Part shown: positions 27,479 to 35,707 of the stretch, piece after piece
How the letters are laid out: every line of letters starts with the position of its first letter
How positions within the stretch are numbered: position 1 is the stretch's first letter
Assembly (NCBI RefSeq): GCF_002483315.1
Contig: NZ_DLHR01000014.1
Span: forward strand, 111,512 to 175,511
Direction of reading: 5' to 3'
DNA length: 64,000 nucleotides
From: Flavobacterium sp. UBA7663
GTDB taxonomy: Bacteria > Bacteroidota > Bacteroidia > Flavobacteriales > Flavobacteriaceae
Notes under the pieces: generated by a model
Told to the model about the DNA's origin: nothing
Seen by the model: the letters and a program-made list of their open reading frames with translations, nothing else
Databases searched by the model: none
Made by a program: the position numbers and the translations under genes

Positions 27479-29350
27479 ATGAAGAAGAAGATTGAAATTT
27501 TAGCTCCTGCAAAAAATCTAACACAAGGAATCGCTGCCATAAATAGTGGTGCCGATGCGGTTTATATTGGTGCTCCTTTATATGGCGCACGATCTAATGC
27601 AACCAATTCTGTGGAGGATATTGCTGAATTAGTTAAATATGCGCATTTATATAACGCTCAGGTTTTTGTAGTTATCAATACCATTCTATATGATAACGAA
27701 TTAGAACCTTGTCGTCAATTGATTTGGAAATTGTATGATATTGGAGTAGATGCTTTAATCATTCAAGACATGGCGATTATGGAAATGGAGCTGCCTCCTA
27801 TCGTATTGCATGCCAGTACACAAACCAATAATCGTGATGCCGATAAAATTAAATTCTTAGCGGATGCCGGAATCAAACGTGTGGTTTTAGCGCGTGAATT
27901 GAATTTAAGTCAAATCAAAGAAATCAGTGAAGCTTCTGATGTGGAATTAGAATTCTTCGTTACGGGCGCATTATGTGTTTCGTTTAGCGGAAATTGCTAT
28001 ATGAGTGTTGCCAATGGAGAACGTTCGGCAAACCGTGGTTCTTGCGCACAAAACTGTCGTTTACCTTATAATTTAATTGATGGAAATGGCGATACTTTAA
28101 TCAAAAATAGTCACTTACTTTCGATAAAAGATTTTGATGTTTCGAATCAAATTCCGAATTTAGTAGAGGCTGGAATTGTTTCTTTCAAAATTGAAGGTCG
28201 TTTGAAAGACATTGTCTATGTGAAAAATAATGTTTCTTATTTACGTCAGAAATTAGATGCTTTCTTAAACGAAAATAGCGATAAATATACCAAAGCTTCT
28301 TCTGGAAAATGCACGTATTTATTCGATTCTTCATTAGACAGAACATTTAATCGTGGTTATACCGATTATTTTGTAAATGAAAGACATCAATCTATCGGTT
28401 CTTGGGAAAGTCCAAAATCTAAAGGGCAATACATTGGAAAATTGATTAAAACCGTTGGAAATTCATACGAAATTGAAAACGGTGAGTTATTAAATAATGG
28501 TGACGGATTGTGTTTCATTAACGAAAACAACGAAGCCGAAGGAATTTACGTGAACCGTGCAGAAAACGGATTTGTTTATCCAAATGTATTGAAAGAAATC
28601 AAAGAAGGTACTTTCATTTATAGAAACAACGATGCTGCTTTCATTAAGTTAGTAGAAAGAGAAGACAGTGCGGTTCGAAAAATCAGTACGACTTTACTAT
28701 TAAAAGAAAACGAAACAGGTTTTGAATTAATCGCAACTGATGAAGATGGAAATGTAAGCGTTGTAAATTTGGTTCACCCAAAAGAGCAAACAAAAAACAA
28801 CGAATCTTTAGCTGAAAATTTCAAAATCAACTTAGCAAAAACAGGATTTACACCTTATACAGCTGATGAAATTACGATTGAATTTTCTGGAAATTGGTTC
28901 CTTCCTATTTCAAAAATCAATGAAATGCGAAGAACAGTTTACGAACAATTATCAGAAATTCGTTTAAAAAACTATGTTCGTAAGGAACACCAATTGGTAA
29001 AAACATCGCATCCTTATCCAGAAACGAAATTGGATTTTATGTACAATGTTGCCAACAAAACCGCTCGTAAATTCTACGAACGTCATGGTGTAACCGAAAT
29101 TGAAAAAGCATTCGAATTGCAATGGGATCCAGGAAAATCTCGTGTAATGACGACTAAATATTGCATCAAATACGAATTAGAACGTTGTCCAAAATACCAC
29201 AGAGAAAACATGGATAAAAAACTAAAAGAACCTTTAGTTTTGAAACAAGGCGAATTGGAATACAAACTAAAATTCAATTGCAAACCTTGTGAAATGGAAA
29301 TTTGGGAAAAAGATGCCGAATTCGAAATTGAAGAAGATCACTTTCATTAA
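27479..29350 (+). CDS. U32 peptidase-family protein, RlhA-like
   Basis: 623 residues. The N-terminal half is a U32 TIM barrel (KIEILAPAKNLTQGIAAINSGADAVYIGA, GVDALIIQD, LHASTQTN) and the cysteine cluster GALCVSFSGNCYMS plus RGSCAQNCRLPY at ~170-205 is that of the U32 proteins now linked to tRNA and rRNA hydroxylation with prephenate and Fe-S. Length and C-terminal domain with further cysteines (CIKYELERC, CKPCEM) are closest to RlhA of E. coli (23S rRNA C2501 hydroxylation). No protease activity is implied. Downstream terminator at 29356. Confidence 0.88.
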   Translation: MKKKIEILAPAKNLTQGIAAINSGADAVYIGAPLYGARSNATNSVEDIAELVKYAHLYNAQVFVVINTILYDNELEPCRQLIWKLYDIGVDALIIQDMAIMEMELPPIVLHASTQTNNRDADKIKFLADAGIKRVVLARELNLSQIKEISEASDVELEFFVTGALCVSFSGNCYMSVANGERSANRGSCAQNCRLPYNLIDGNGDTLIKNSHLLSIKDFDVSNQIPNLVEAGIVSFKIEGRLKDIVYVKNNVSYLRQKLDAFLNENSDKYTKASSGKCTYLFDSSLDRTFNRGYTDYFVNERHQSIGSWESPKSKGQYIGKLIKTVGNSYEIENGELLNNGDGLCFINENNEAEGIYVNRAENGFVYPNVLKEIKEGTFIYRNNDAAFIKLVEREDSAVRKISTTLLLKENETGFELIATDEDGNVSVVNLVHPKEQTKNNESLAENFKINLAKTGFTPYTADEITIEFSGNWFLPISKINEMRRTVYEQLSEIRLKNYVRKEHQLVKTSHPYPETKLDFMYNVANKTARKFYERHGVTEIEKAFELQWDPGKSRVMTTKYCIKYELERCPKYHRENMDKKLKEPLVLKQGELEYKLKFNCKPCEMEIWEKDAEFEIEEDHFH

Positions 29351-29355
29351 TATAG

Positions 29356-29385
29356 AAACCGATGTGTAATGCATCGGTTTTTTTG
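29356..29385 (+). terminator. Terminator of the U32 gene
   Basis: AAACCGATG (29356-29364) pairs with CATCGGTTT (29372-29380), followed by T run. Confidence 0.88.
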
Positions 29386-29410
29386 TTTCTGGAATCCCAA
29401 AATTAAATTG

Positions 29411-29418
29411 TATTTTTG
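29411..29418 (+). promoter_or_regulatory. -7 box of the Crp-type regulator gene
   Basis: TATTTTTG ends only 6 bases before the ATG at 29424, placing the predicted transcription start at the start codon (leaderless). TTTG at 29382-29385 is 25 bases upstream. Confidence 0.5.
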
Positions 29419-29423
29419 GAGTA

Positions 29424-29999
29424 ATGCAATCCATTTTAGAAAATATCGCCAAACATGTTGCTTTAACTCCACAAGAGCAAGAACTATTTTTGTCTAAAAC
29501 CGAAACCAAACCATTCAAAGCCAAAACCATTTTATTAAGTGCTGGCGAAGTAGCTACTTGCACTTATTTTGTGAATTCTGGTATTTTGAGAAGTTTCAAT
29601 ATTAATGACAATATTATCGAACACGTATTGCATTTTGCTTGCGAAGGTTGGTGGATTGGTGATATGTACAGTTACATTTCAGGAAAACCTGGCAATCTTT
29701 TTATAGAAGTTTTAGAAGATGCCGAAGTAGTGATTATTACTAAAGAAAACCAAGAAATTCTTTATCAAGAAATCCCGAAATTAGAACGTTTTTTCAGAAT
29801 ATTAGCCGAAAATTCATTGGTTTCCCATCAAGAGCGATTAATGGATAATTTGAGTTTAACCGCTGATGAACGTTTTGAAAAATTCTGTTCTAAATATCCT
29901 ACCTTAATTCAAAAAGTACCACAAAAACATATTGCTTCTTACATTGGTGTAACACCTGAGTTTTTCAGCAAAATGAAAGCGAGATTATTAAAAAAATAA
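29424..29999 (+). CDS. Crp/Fnr family transcription regulator
   Basis: A 191-residue regulator with a cyclic-nucleotide-binding-like beta barrel (residues ~10-120, e.g. LSAGEVATCTYFVNSGILR) and a C-terminal helix-turn-helix (PQKHIASYIGVTPEFFSKMKARL). No Fnr-type N-terminal cysteine cluster is present, so the ligand is unknown. It lies directly upstream of the pirin operon, whose promoter carries a 14-base dyad; the regulator is a good candidate to bind there. Confidence 0.92.
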   Translation: MQSILENIAKHVALTPQEQELFLSKTETKPFKAKTILLSAGEVATCTYFVNSGILRSFNINDNIIEHVLHFACEGWWIGDMYSYISGKPGNLFIEVLEDAEVVIITKENQEILYQEIPKLERFFRILAENSLVSHQERLMDNLSLTADERFEKFCSKYPTLIQKVPQKHIASYIGVTPEFFSKMKARLLKK

Positions 30000-30003
30000 T
30001 TTC

Positions 30004-30048
30004 TTAATCTAGGTTAAGTGCTCTTCCCTATTCATCGATGTAAATTTG
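30004..30048 (+). promoter_or_regulatory. Pirin operon promoter with a 14-base dyad
   Basis: -7 box TAAATTTG at 30041-30048 with no TTG -33 box. Instead TTAAT-CTAG-GTTAA at 30004-30017 is a near-perfect dyad with the 5-4-5 layout of Fnr/Crp sites, centred about 44 bases before the expected start, an activator position. Confidence 0.55.
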
Positions 30049-30077
30049 TATCATAATAATTACTAAATTTATACATT

Positions 30078-30794
30078 ATGAAAAATACAATTTTACACAA
30101 AGCAGATTCAAGAGGACACGCAGATCATGGATGGTTAAACGCTTACCATAGTTTTAGTTTTGCTAATTGGTACAATCCAGAAAGAGTTCAATTTGGCATG
30201 TTGCGCGTTTTAAATGACGATACTGTTGCGGCAGGAATGGGTTTTGGAACACATCCGCACGATAATATGGAAATTATCACCATTCCGCTAGAAGGCGATT
30301 TAGCTCATAAAGACAGTATGGGAAATGCCGCAACTATCAAAACAGGAGATGTGCAAGTAATGAGTGCTGGAACAGGAATTCAACACAGCGAATTCAATCC
30401 AAATCCTGATCAACACACAAAATTGTTTCAAATTTGGTTGTTTCCAAAATATAGAAATGTGGAACCTCGTTACCAACAAATTACATTAGAACAATCTTTA
30501 CAAAAAAATGATTTTGCGCAAATCTTATCACCAAATGCAGACGACGAAGGTGTTTGGATTCATCAAGATGCTTGGTTTTATTTGAGTGATTTTGACAACG
30601 GTTTTTCAAAAAAATTAAGTTTGAAAAAAGAAGGAAACGGGTTTTATATCATCAATATTGAAGGTGAAATTGAAGTAAATGGTGAAAAGCTAGAAAGAAG
30701 AGATGCAATTGGGATTTGGGCAACCAATGAAATTGAAATCAAGGCGAATTCAAATGCGAAGTTTTTAGTGATGGAAATTCCGATGGAACAATAA
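30078..30794 (+). CDS. Pirin family protein
   Basis: A 238-residue bicupin. The N-terminal cupin has the metal ligands H59 and H61 (GTHPHDNMEI), H103 and E105 (GIQHSEFN). Members include quercetin 2,3-dioxygenases (YhhW) and redox-sensing pirins. The C-terminal cupin ends in FLVMEIPM. First gene of a compact cluster (pirin, GNAT, Fe-S protein, FMN reductase) placed behind the Crp-type regulator, a set common in Bacteroidota and probably a redox or electrophile stress response. Confidence 0.95.
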   Translation: MKNTILHKADSRGHADHGWLNAYHSFSFANWYNPERVQFGMLRVLNDDTVAAGMGFGTHPHDNMEIITIPLEGDLAHKDSMGNAATIKTGDVQVMSAGTGIQHSEFNPNPDQHTKLFQIWLFPKYRNVEPRYQQITLEQSLQKNDFAQILSPNADDEGVWIHQDAWFYLSDFDNGFSKKLSLKKEGNGFYIINIEGEIEVNGEKLERRDAIGIWATNEIEIKANSNAKFLVMEIPMEQ

Positions 30795-30802
30795 TTACAA
30801 CT

Positions 30803-31087
30803 ATGAACGACGAAGTACAGCTAAAAATCAATGATAAAAACGGAGCTTTTTACATTGAAGTAAATGGAAAACAAGAGTCTTTGATGACTTTTGTTTTTGC
30901 TGGCGAAGATAAAATCATCATCGACCACACTGAAGTGAATCCTGGAAATGAAGGAAAAGGTTTTGGTAAAAAAATGGTGACCAAAGCGGTGGAATTTGCT
31001 CGAGAAAAAGGCATCAAAATTATTCCGCTTTGTCCGTTTGCCAAAAGTGTTTTTGATAAAACTCCCGAATTTAGAGACGTATTATAA
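30803..31087 (+). CDS. Small GNAT-family acetyltransferase (YjdJ type)
   Basis: A 94-residue minimal GCN5-like domain: IIDHTEVNPGNEGKGFGKKMVTKAVEFAREKG holds the acetyl-CoA P-loop (G-K-G-F-G-K), and CPFAKSVFDKTPEF is the conserved end of the YjdJ/GTN-type family. Substrate unknown. Eight bases after the pirin gene and 18 before the Fe-S protein, so cotranscribed. Confidence 0.92.
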   Translation: MNDEVQLKINDKNGAFYIEVNGKQESLMTFVFAGEDKIIIDHTEVNPGNEGKGFGKKMVTKAVEFAREKGIKIIPLCPFAKSVFDKTPEFRDVL

Positions 31088-31105
31088 ATTTAAAACGAAA
31101 TAGTC

Positions 31106-31336
31106 ATGGATCCAAAAGACATTAAAAAAGAATATACAAATGGTGAAGTAACCATTGTATGGCAATCTGGAAAGTGTACGCATTCTGCCAATTGCGTTAA
31201 AAATAATCCTGCTGTTTTTAAACCAAAAGAACAACCTTGGATTACTCCCGATAATTCAACGACAGAAAAAATTATTGAAACCGTAAACAAATGTCCTTCT
31301 GGTGCTTTAACATACTATCTAAACAAAAATGACTAA
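31106..31336 (+). CDS. Divergent 4Fe-4S mono-cluster protein
   Basis: A 76-residue protein of the Fer4_19 type: C24 and C30 in SGKCTHSANC, the Trp-containing PWI motif, and C63 in NKCPSGAL. A fourth ligand may be His or come from a partner. Such proteins are found beside GNAT YjdJ proteins, sometimes fused to them. It overlaps the next gene by 8 bases, so translation is coupled to the FMN reductase, a plausible electron partner. Confidence 0.9.
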   Translation: MDPKDIKKEYTNGEVTIVWQSGKCTHSANCVKNNPAVFKPKEQPWITPDNSTTEKIIETVNKCPSGALTYYLNKND

Positions 31337-31859
31337 AAAAATCATCGCTTTTGGAGCTTCATCGAGCAAGTCTTCCATTAATAAACAATTAGCTTCTTAT
31401 ACCGCTAATCAATTTCAAAATGTTTCTGTAGAAATTTTAGATTTAAACGATTATGAAATGCCTGTTTTTTCGGTAGATAAACAAGCTGAGAATGGTATTC
31501 ATCCATTAGCTCAAGAGTTTTATGCAAAAATTGGAAGTGCAGATTTAATCGTGATTTCGTTTGCTGAACATAATGGAAATTTTTCGTCAGCATTTAAAAA
31601 CATATTAGATTGGTCTTCTCGAATAAACGCTAAAACTTTTCAAGAAAAACCAATGTTGTTATTAGCTACTTCACCTGGAGCTCGTGGTGGAAGTTCGGTT
31701 TTAGATATTGCTACTAAACGATTTCCGTTTCAAGGCGGAATTGTAAAAGGAAGTTTTTCGTTGCCTAGTTTCAACGATAATTTTGATGTTGAAAAAGGAA
31801 TCACAAATGAAGATTTGAAAAATCAATTATTGGAAATTGTAAATTCAATCGAATTATAA
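31329..31859 (+). CDS. NADPH-dependent FMN reductase family protein
   Basis: A 176-residue flavodoxin-fold oxidoreductase: FGASSSKSSINKQLA is the phosphate loop for FMN, and SFAEHNGNFSSAFKNILDW the conserved middle. Homologues reduce FMN, azo dyes, quinones or chromate. Overlaps the Fe-S protein gene by 8 bases and closes the cluster. Confidence 0.93.
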   Translation: MTKKIIAFGASSSKSSINKQLASYTANQFQNVSVEILDLNDYEMPVFSVDKQAENGIHPLAQEFYAKIGSADLIVISFAEHNGNFSSAFKNILDWSSRINAKTFQEKPMLLLATSPGARGGSSVLDIATKRFPFQGGIVKGSFSLPSFNDNFDVEKGITNEDLKNQLLEIVNSIEL

Positions 31860-31868
31860 TAAAAATGT

Positions 31869-31876
31869 TATTTTTG
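31869..31876 (+). promoter_or_regulatory. -7 box of fabD
   Basis: TATTTTTG 51 bases before the fabD ATG; no -33 box at proper spacing. The leader then contains the heptad array. Confidence 0.45.
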
Positions 31877-31880
31877 CTAT

Positions 31881-31915
31881 TCAAGAAAAACTTGAAACAT
31901 TAAACTTGAAACAAA
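31881..31915 (+). repeat. Heptad word array in the fabD leader
   Basis: TCAAGAA, AAACTTG, AAACATT, AAACTTG, AAACAAA in exact 7-base phase, ending 5 bases before the fabD start. Confidence 0.75.
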
Positions 31916-31919
31916 ATTT

Positions 31920-32792
31920 ATGAAAGCATACGTATTTCCAGGTCAAGGAGCACAATTCTCAGGAATGGGAAAAGATTTATATGAAAATTCAGCAGTTGCA
32001 AAAGAATTATTTGAAAAAGCTAATGAAATATTAGGTTTTAGAATTACTGATATCATGTTCGAAGGAACTGCAGAGGAATTAAAAGAAACCAAAGTAACCC
32101 AACCAGCGGTTTTTTTACATTCGGTAATTTTAGCAAAAACATTAGATAACTTTAAGCCTGAAATGGTTGCCGGACATTCGTTAGGCGAATTTTCTGCCTT
32201 AGTTGCCAATGGTGCTTTATCATTTGAAGACGGGTTAAAATTAGTTTCGCAAAGAGCAATTGCTATGCAAAAAGCGTGTGAAATTAAACCTTCAACAATG
32301 GCTGCTGTTTTAAACTTAGACGACAAAATTGTAGAAGATATTTGTGCATCGATTGATGGCGTTGTGGTAGCTGCAAATTACAACTGTCCGGGTCAATTAG
32401 TAATTTCTGGAGAATACAAAGCAGTAGAATTAGCTTGCGAAAAAATGAAAGAAGCAGGAGCAAAACGTGCTTTAATTTTACCTGTTGGTGGTGCTTTCCA
32501 CTCACCAATGATGGAACCTGCAAGAGAAGAATTAGCCGCTGCTATCGAAGCAACTACTTTTTCAACTCCAATTTGTCCAGTGTATCAAAATGTAACAGCA
32601 AGTGCGGTTTCTGACGCAGATGAAATCAAGAAAAACTTAATCATTCAATTGACAGCTCCAGTAAAATGGACGCAATCGGTACAACAAATGATAAAAGATG
32701 GCGCAACGAGTTTCACGGAAGTTGGTCCAGGAAAAGTTTTAGTGGGATTAGTAAATAAAATTGATAAAGAAGTCGAAACGATTTCGGCATAA
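31920..32792 (+). CDS. fabD: Malonyl-CoA:ACP transacylase
   Basis: Loads malonate onto acyl carrier protein for fatty acid synthesis. The 290-residue protein has FPGQGAQFSGMG at the N-terminus, nucleophile S87 in AGHSLGEFSA and H194 in GAFHSPMM; the QPAVFLHS motif and ESTEVGPGKVL-like end (FTEVGPGKVLVGLV) are also present. Full length. The BrkB-family gene follows 6 bases later. Confidence 0.97.
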   Translation: MKAYVFPGQGAQFSGMGKDLYENSAVAKELFEKANEILGFRITDIMFEGTAEELKETKVTQPAVFLHSVILAKTLDNFKPEMVAGHSLGEFSALVANGALSFEDGLKLVSQRAIAMQKACEIKPSTMAAVLNLDDKIVEDICASIDGVVVAANYNCPGQLVISGEYKAVELACEKMKEAGAKRALILPVGGAFHSPMMEPAREELAAAIEATTFSTPICPVYQNVTASAVSDADEIKKNLIIQLTAPVKWTQSVQQMIKDGATSFTEVGPGKVLVGLVNKIDKEVETISA

Positions 32793-32798
32793 CCTATT

Positions 32799-33779
32799 TT
32801 GAAAGGAGTTAAAGAAGCGTACTACAAAGATTTATGGGATGTAATTCATTCCACGTTTTCTGAATTTGGAGAACACAAAATCATGAAAAAAAGTGCTTCA
32901 TTAGCCTACACAACCGTATTTTCAATGGCTCCACTACTTATGGTTTTACTATATGTTGTGGGGCTTTTTTGGGGAACCAATGCCATTGAAGGCGAAATTT
33001 TTTACCAAATCAAAGATTTTTTAGGGGAAAAAGCCGCCATTCAATTACAAGAAATGATTAAAAACATCGCTATTTCTAACAAAAGTGGATTTCCTGCACT
33101 CATCGGAATCGTGACTTTATTAATAGGAGCAACTTCTGTTTTTGCTGAAATTCAAGATTCTATTAATTCTATTTGGGGAATTCGACTAAAAAAACGTTCT
33201 GGTTTTTGGTTATACTTCAAATCAAGACTACTTTCTTTTGGTGTAATTGGAAGTTTGGGATTTATTTTATTGGCTTCTTTAGGATTATCTGCCATTTTAG
33301 ATTCATTGAACCAAAAGTTATTTGCCCATTTTTCTGAAGCGGCTGTTTATTCGGTTTACATCGGACAAACATTGGTAACATTAACAGTGATAACATTACT
33401 TTTTGCAGTAATTTTCAAAATATTACCTGATGCCAACATTACTTGGAAACAAGTCAGAGTTTCTTCAATTACAACCGCTTTACTATTTATGTTTGGGAAA
33501 TTTTTAATTTCATTTTACATTTCTCAATCGTCTTTAGGAACCATTTATGGAGCTGCGGGATCATTAGTAATTATTATGGTTTGGGTTTATTATTCGTCTG
33601 TGATTTTATACTTGGGAGCGCTATTTGCAAAATGTTATGCTATTGAATTTGGAAGTTCGATAAAACCTTCAAAATATGCCGAAATAATTCATGTGGTAGA
33701 ACTAAAGTTAGAAGCTACTACATTACAAGATGCGAAGGAAGAAGTAGAAGAATTTAAGCTAAAAAATGATATCGAGTAA
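32799..33779 (+). CDS. YihY/BrkB family inner membrane protein
   Basis: 326 residues with six hydrophobic segments, including SLAYTTVFSMAPLLMVLLYV, the typical first helix, GATSVFAEIQDSINSIW and YGAAGSLVIIMVWVYYSS. The TTG start at 32799 is chosen because the next ATG would remove the conserved region before the first helix. Annotated in databases as YihY/virulence factor BrkB or formerly RNase BN, but it is not a nuclease; function unknown, envelope-related. A charged cytoplasmic tail follows the last helix. Confidence 0.9.
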   Translation: MKGVKEAYYKDLWDVIHSTFSEFGEHKIMKKSASLAYTTVFSMAPLLMVLLYVVGLFWGTNAIEGEIFYQIKDFLGEKAAIQLQEMIKNIAISNKSGFPALIGIVTLLIGATSVFAEIQDSINSIWGIRLKKRSGFWLYFKSRLLSFGVIGSLGFILLASLGLSAILDSLNQKLFAHFSEAAVYSVYIGQTLVTLTVITLLFAVIFKILPDANITWKQVRVSSITTALLFMFGKFLISFYISQSSLGTIYGAAGSLVIIMVWVYYSSVILYLGALFAKCYAIEFGSSIKPSKYAEIIHVVELKLEATTLQDAKEEVEEFKLKNDIE

Positions 33780-33817
33780 ACTTGTCAATAAAAAAACATT
33801 TCACTTCTGTTTGGCAT

Positions 33818-33825
33818 TAATTTTG
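33818..33825 (+). promoter_or_regulatory. -7 box of the small lipoprotein gene
   Basis: TAATTTTG, 30 bases before the ATG at 33856; no clear -33 box. Confidence 0.45.
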
Positions 33826-33855
33826 TAACTTTATTTTCATAAAACAAATTCAACC

Positions 33856-34110
33856 ATGAAAAAAATATTTTTAGGAATTGCACTTGTAACAGTCTTATTA
33901 TCTTGTAAAGAAGAAACGAAAGAAAAAGTAAAAGAAGCTTCTAAAGCCGTTGGAGCCGATTTAAAACAAGCTGCAGATTCGGCAAAAGTAAAAGCTAAAA
34001 AAGCAATTGATTCTTCAAAAGCAGGTGAAAAAGCAAAACACATTATTGCTAAAGGAGCTGAAAAAGTGGAAGAAGGTGCAAAAAAATTAAAAGAATCAGT
34101 AGAAGATTAA
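33856..34110 (+). CDS. Small Ala/Lys-rich lipoprotein
   Basis: 84 residues. A lipoprotein signal ends in VLLSC (C17). The mature 68 residues are almost only Lys, Ala, Glu, Ser and Val in heptad-like order (KEKVKEASKAVGAD, AKVKAKKAID), so one long amphipathic helix resembling apolipoprotein or LEA-like helices is expected. Possibly an abundant periplasmic or envelope spacer protein. The signal differs from the twin lipoproteins at 42046 and 42369, but the composition style is similar. Confidence 0.85.
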   Translation: MKKIFLGIALVTVLLSCKEETKEKVKEASKAVGADLKQAADSAKVKAKKAIDSSKAGEKAKHIIAKGAEKVEEGAKKLKESVED

Positions 34111-34113
34111 TGA

Positions 34114-34150
34114 AAAATCCCAAGTAGTTTGTTCTACTTGGGATTCTTTT
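34114..34150. terminator. Bidirectional hairpin terminator
   Basis: AATCCCAAGTAG (34116-34127) pairs with CTACTTGGGATT (34134-34145), A and T runs outside. Confidence 0.9.
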
Positions 34151-34151
34151 T

Positions 34152-35618
34152 TTACTTCATTTCTATTTCGTATTTCTTCTCAACCGATTTTTCCTGACTT
34201 AATTTTTTAGGACCAATTGGAAATCTTACATCAACATGCTTTGATGCAATAGTTCCGTCTTTTTCTAATACATCTGCCCTATTGGCTACCATATTCCAAG
34301 AAAAAGAAACATTAGATCTACCGTTTTGTAATTCTTTTACTTTAAAACCATTCTTTGTTTTTTCAGTAACATAAACACCTTTACAATCGCCCTCTAATTG
34401 AATAAAAACTTTCATAGGATGACTTTCATCAACAAAAATATGATCGCTCATTAATTCATCAATTTTAATATAAGCTTCTCCATTAACTAATTTTCCTGTT
34501 CCAAAATCTTCAAATAGAATTTCTGGGGTTTCCGTTGCATGAAGAATTCTATTGTTCCCATTTCTATCTTCTATCATAGTAGATAAAGAACCACCACCCA
34601 AAACTTTATATGAAGTATTATTATTTCTAGCTCCTACAAAAACATAATCAGTAGTTGAAGTGTTGGCATCAAAATATCCACCATAAGTTACATCTCTTCT
34701 TGCTGCAGTACTTCCTGTAAAATAATTCACATCTTTACCTGCAATTCTGGCAAATGGACCATTACTTGTTCCTAAATTATCATCTTGATCGTACTCAAAA
34801 TAAGCTGAAAAATAGTCTACTCCATTTCCTTTACCAACACCTCTAACATGCAAACCTGTAGTCCCTTGACCAGAAACTCCTACCGATTCACCTGGTAATT
34901 CTGTAAAGGTTGTTCTTCCTCCAACTCCTAAAACTCCCATAACGGTTGAAGTTGCATTTGCTGCTAAAGCTGCGCTAATTCCTATTACACCTCTACCTCC
35001 ATTTGGATCCAAATTTCCGCCATCAATTACAAATTGTGTATTCGTAGCGTTTAAAGCTCTTATTGTTCGTTGCGAATTATTGCTGTTTACAAAAAGACCA
35101 ATCTGTCCTGCTCCTGCATTAATTGTTGTTAACGTATTAGCAATTGGAGCCGTATTAGTTCCTAAAATAACTTGACCGTCGTTTTCAATAGTAACACGAT
35201 TGATATTGTTTGTTCTAATTTGGAAATTTTGATTATCAGTAGTTCCTAAAAAATTTATACTTGGATTGGTACCCGAATTTCCTGTTAAAGACCAATCTTG
35301 GCTTGAAGCTAATGGATTAGATTTCAATGCAACCCATTCTGTTCCAGACCAATAATAGAATCCAGGAGAAACTGCAATCAAACCTGCTCCAGCAGTTGCT
35401 GTATTGAAAATTAGAACTCCTGTTGCGATAGGTGCTGGACCAACAGGCGCCACAACATTAGTAGCTGTAAGGGCAACTCTAGGAATTAAAAGTCCTTTTG
35501 AATTGCTTTCGATTTGGAATTCAACTCCATTCTGAATATTAGTTGTTCCAATTCCAACTTGTGAGAATACATTTAAAGTAAATAAGAAGCTAGTAACTAA
35601 AAGTAGTGTCTTTTTCAT
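34152..35618 (-). CDS. Exported, beta-rich surface-type protein
   Basis: A 488-residue protein with a signal peptide (ends NVFSQ) and immediately the VGIGTTN start typical of Bacteroidota tail-fibre or trimeric-adhesin-like proteins. Residues ~35-330 are low-complexity, Asn/Thr/Gly-rich (GLLIPRVALTATN, FYYWSGTEWVAL, then many NNTN segments). The last ~130 residues are a compact domain (EDFGTGKLVNGEAYIKID, FIQLEGDCKGVYV) often seen in bacterial self-assembling surface proteins. No T9SS CTD is evident. Role unknown. Confidence 0.7.
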   Translation of the reverse strand: MKKTLLLVTSFLFTLNVFSQVGIGTTNIQNGVEFQIESNSKGLLIPRVALTATNVVAPVGPAPIATGVLIFNTATAGAGLIAVSPGFYYWSGTEWVALKSNPLASSQDWSLTGNSGTNPSINFLGTTDNQNFQIRTNNINRVTIENDGQVILGTNTAPIANTLTTINAGAGQIGLFVNSNNSQRTIRALNATNTQFVIDGGNLDPNGGRGVIGISAALAANATSTVMGVLGVGGRTTFTELPGESVGVSGQGTTGLHVRGVGKGNGVDYFSAYFEYDQDDNLGTSNGPFARIAGKDVNYFTGSTAARRDVTYGGYFDANTSTTDYVFVGARNNNTSYKVLGGGSLSTMIEDRNGNNRILHATETPEILFEDFGTGKLVNGEAYIKIDELMSDHIFVDESHPMKVFIQLEGDCKGVYVTEKTKNGFKVKELQNGRSNVSFSWNMVANRADVLEKDGTIASKHVDVRFPIGPKKLSQEKSVEKKYEIEMK

Positions 35619-35707
35619 AATCTGTAAGTTTTAATTACTTGCAGTTACGAAAAGAATAAAAGATTGGTTTTCTTAATTATTAAAAAAGTAGCTTTTTTAA
35701 CTTTTGT

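Noticed and set aside
27295..27540. Minus-strand open frame of 81 codons before the U32 gene
   Set aside because: Overlaps the start of a strong gene on the other strand, with no domain, signal or promoter.
27479..29350. U32 protein as a real peptidase or collagenase
   Set aside because: The cysteine pattern and length fit the RNA hydroxylation branch of the family; the peptidase name is historical.
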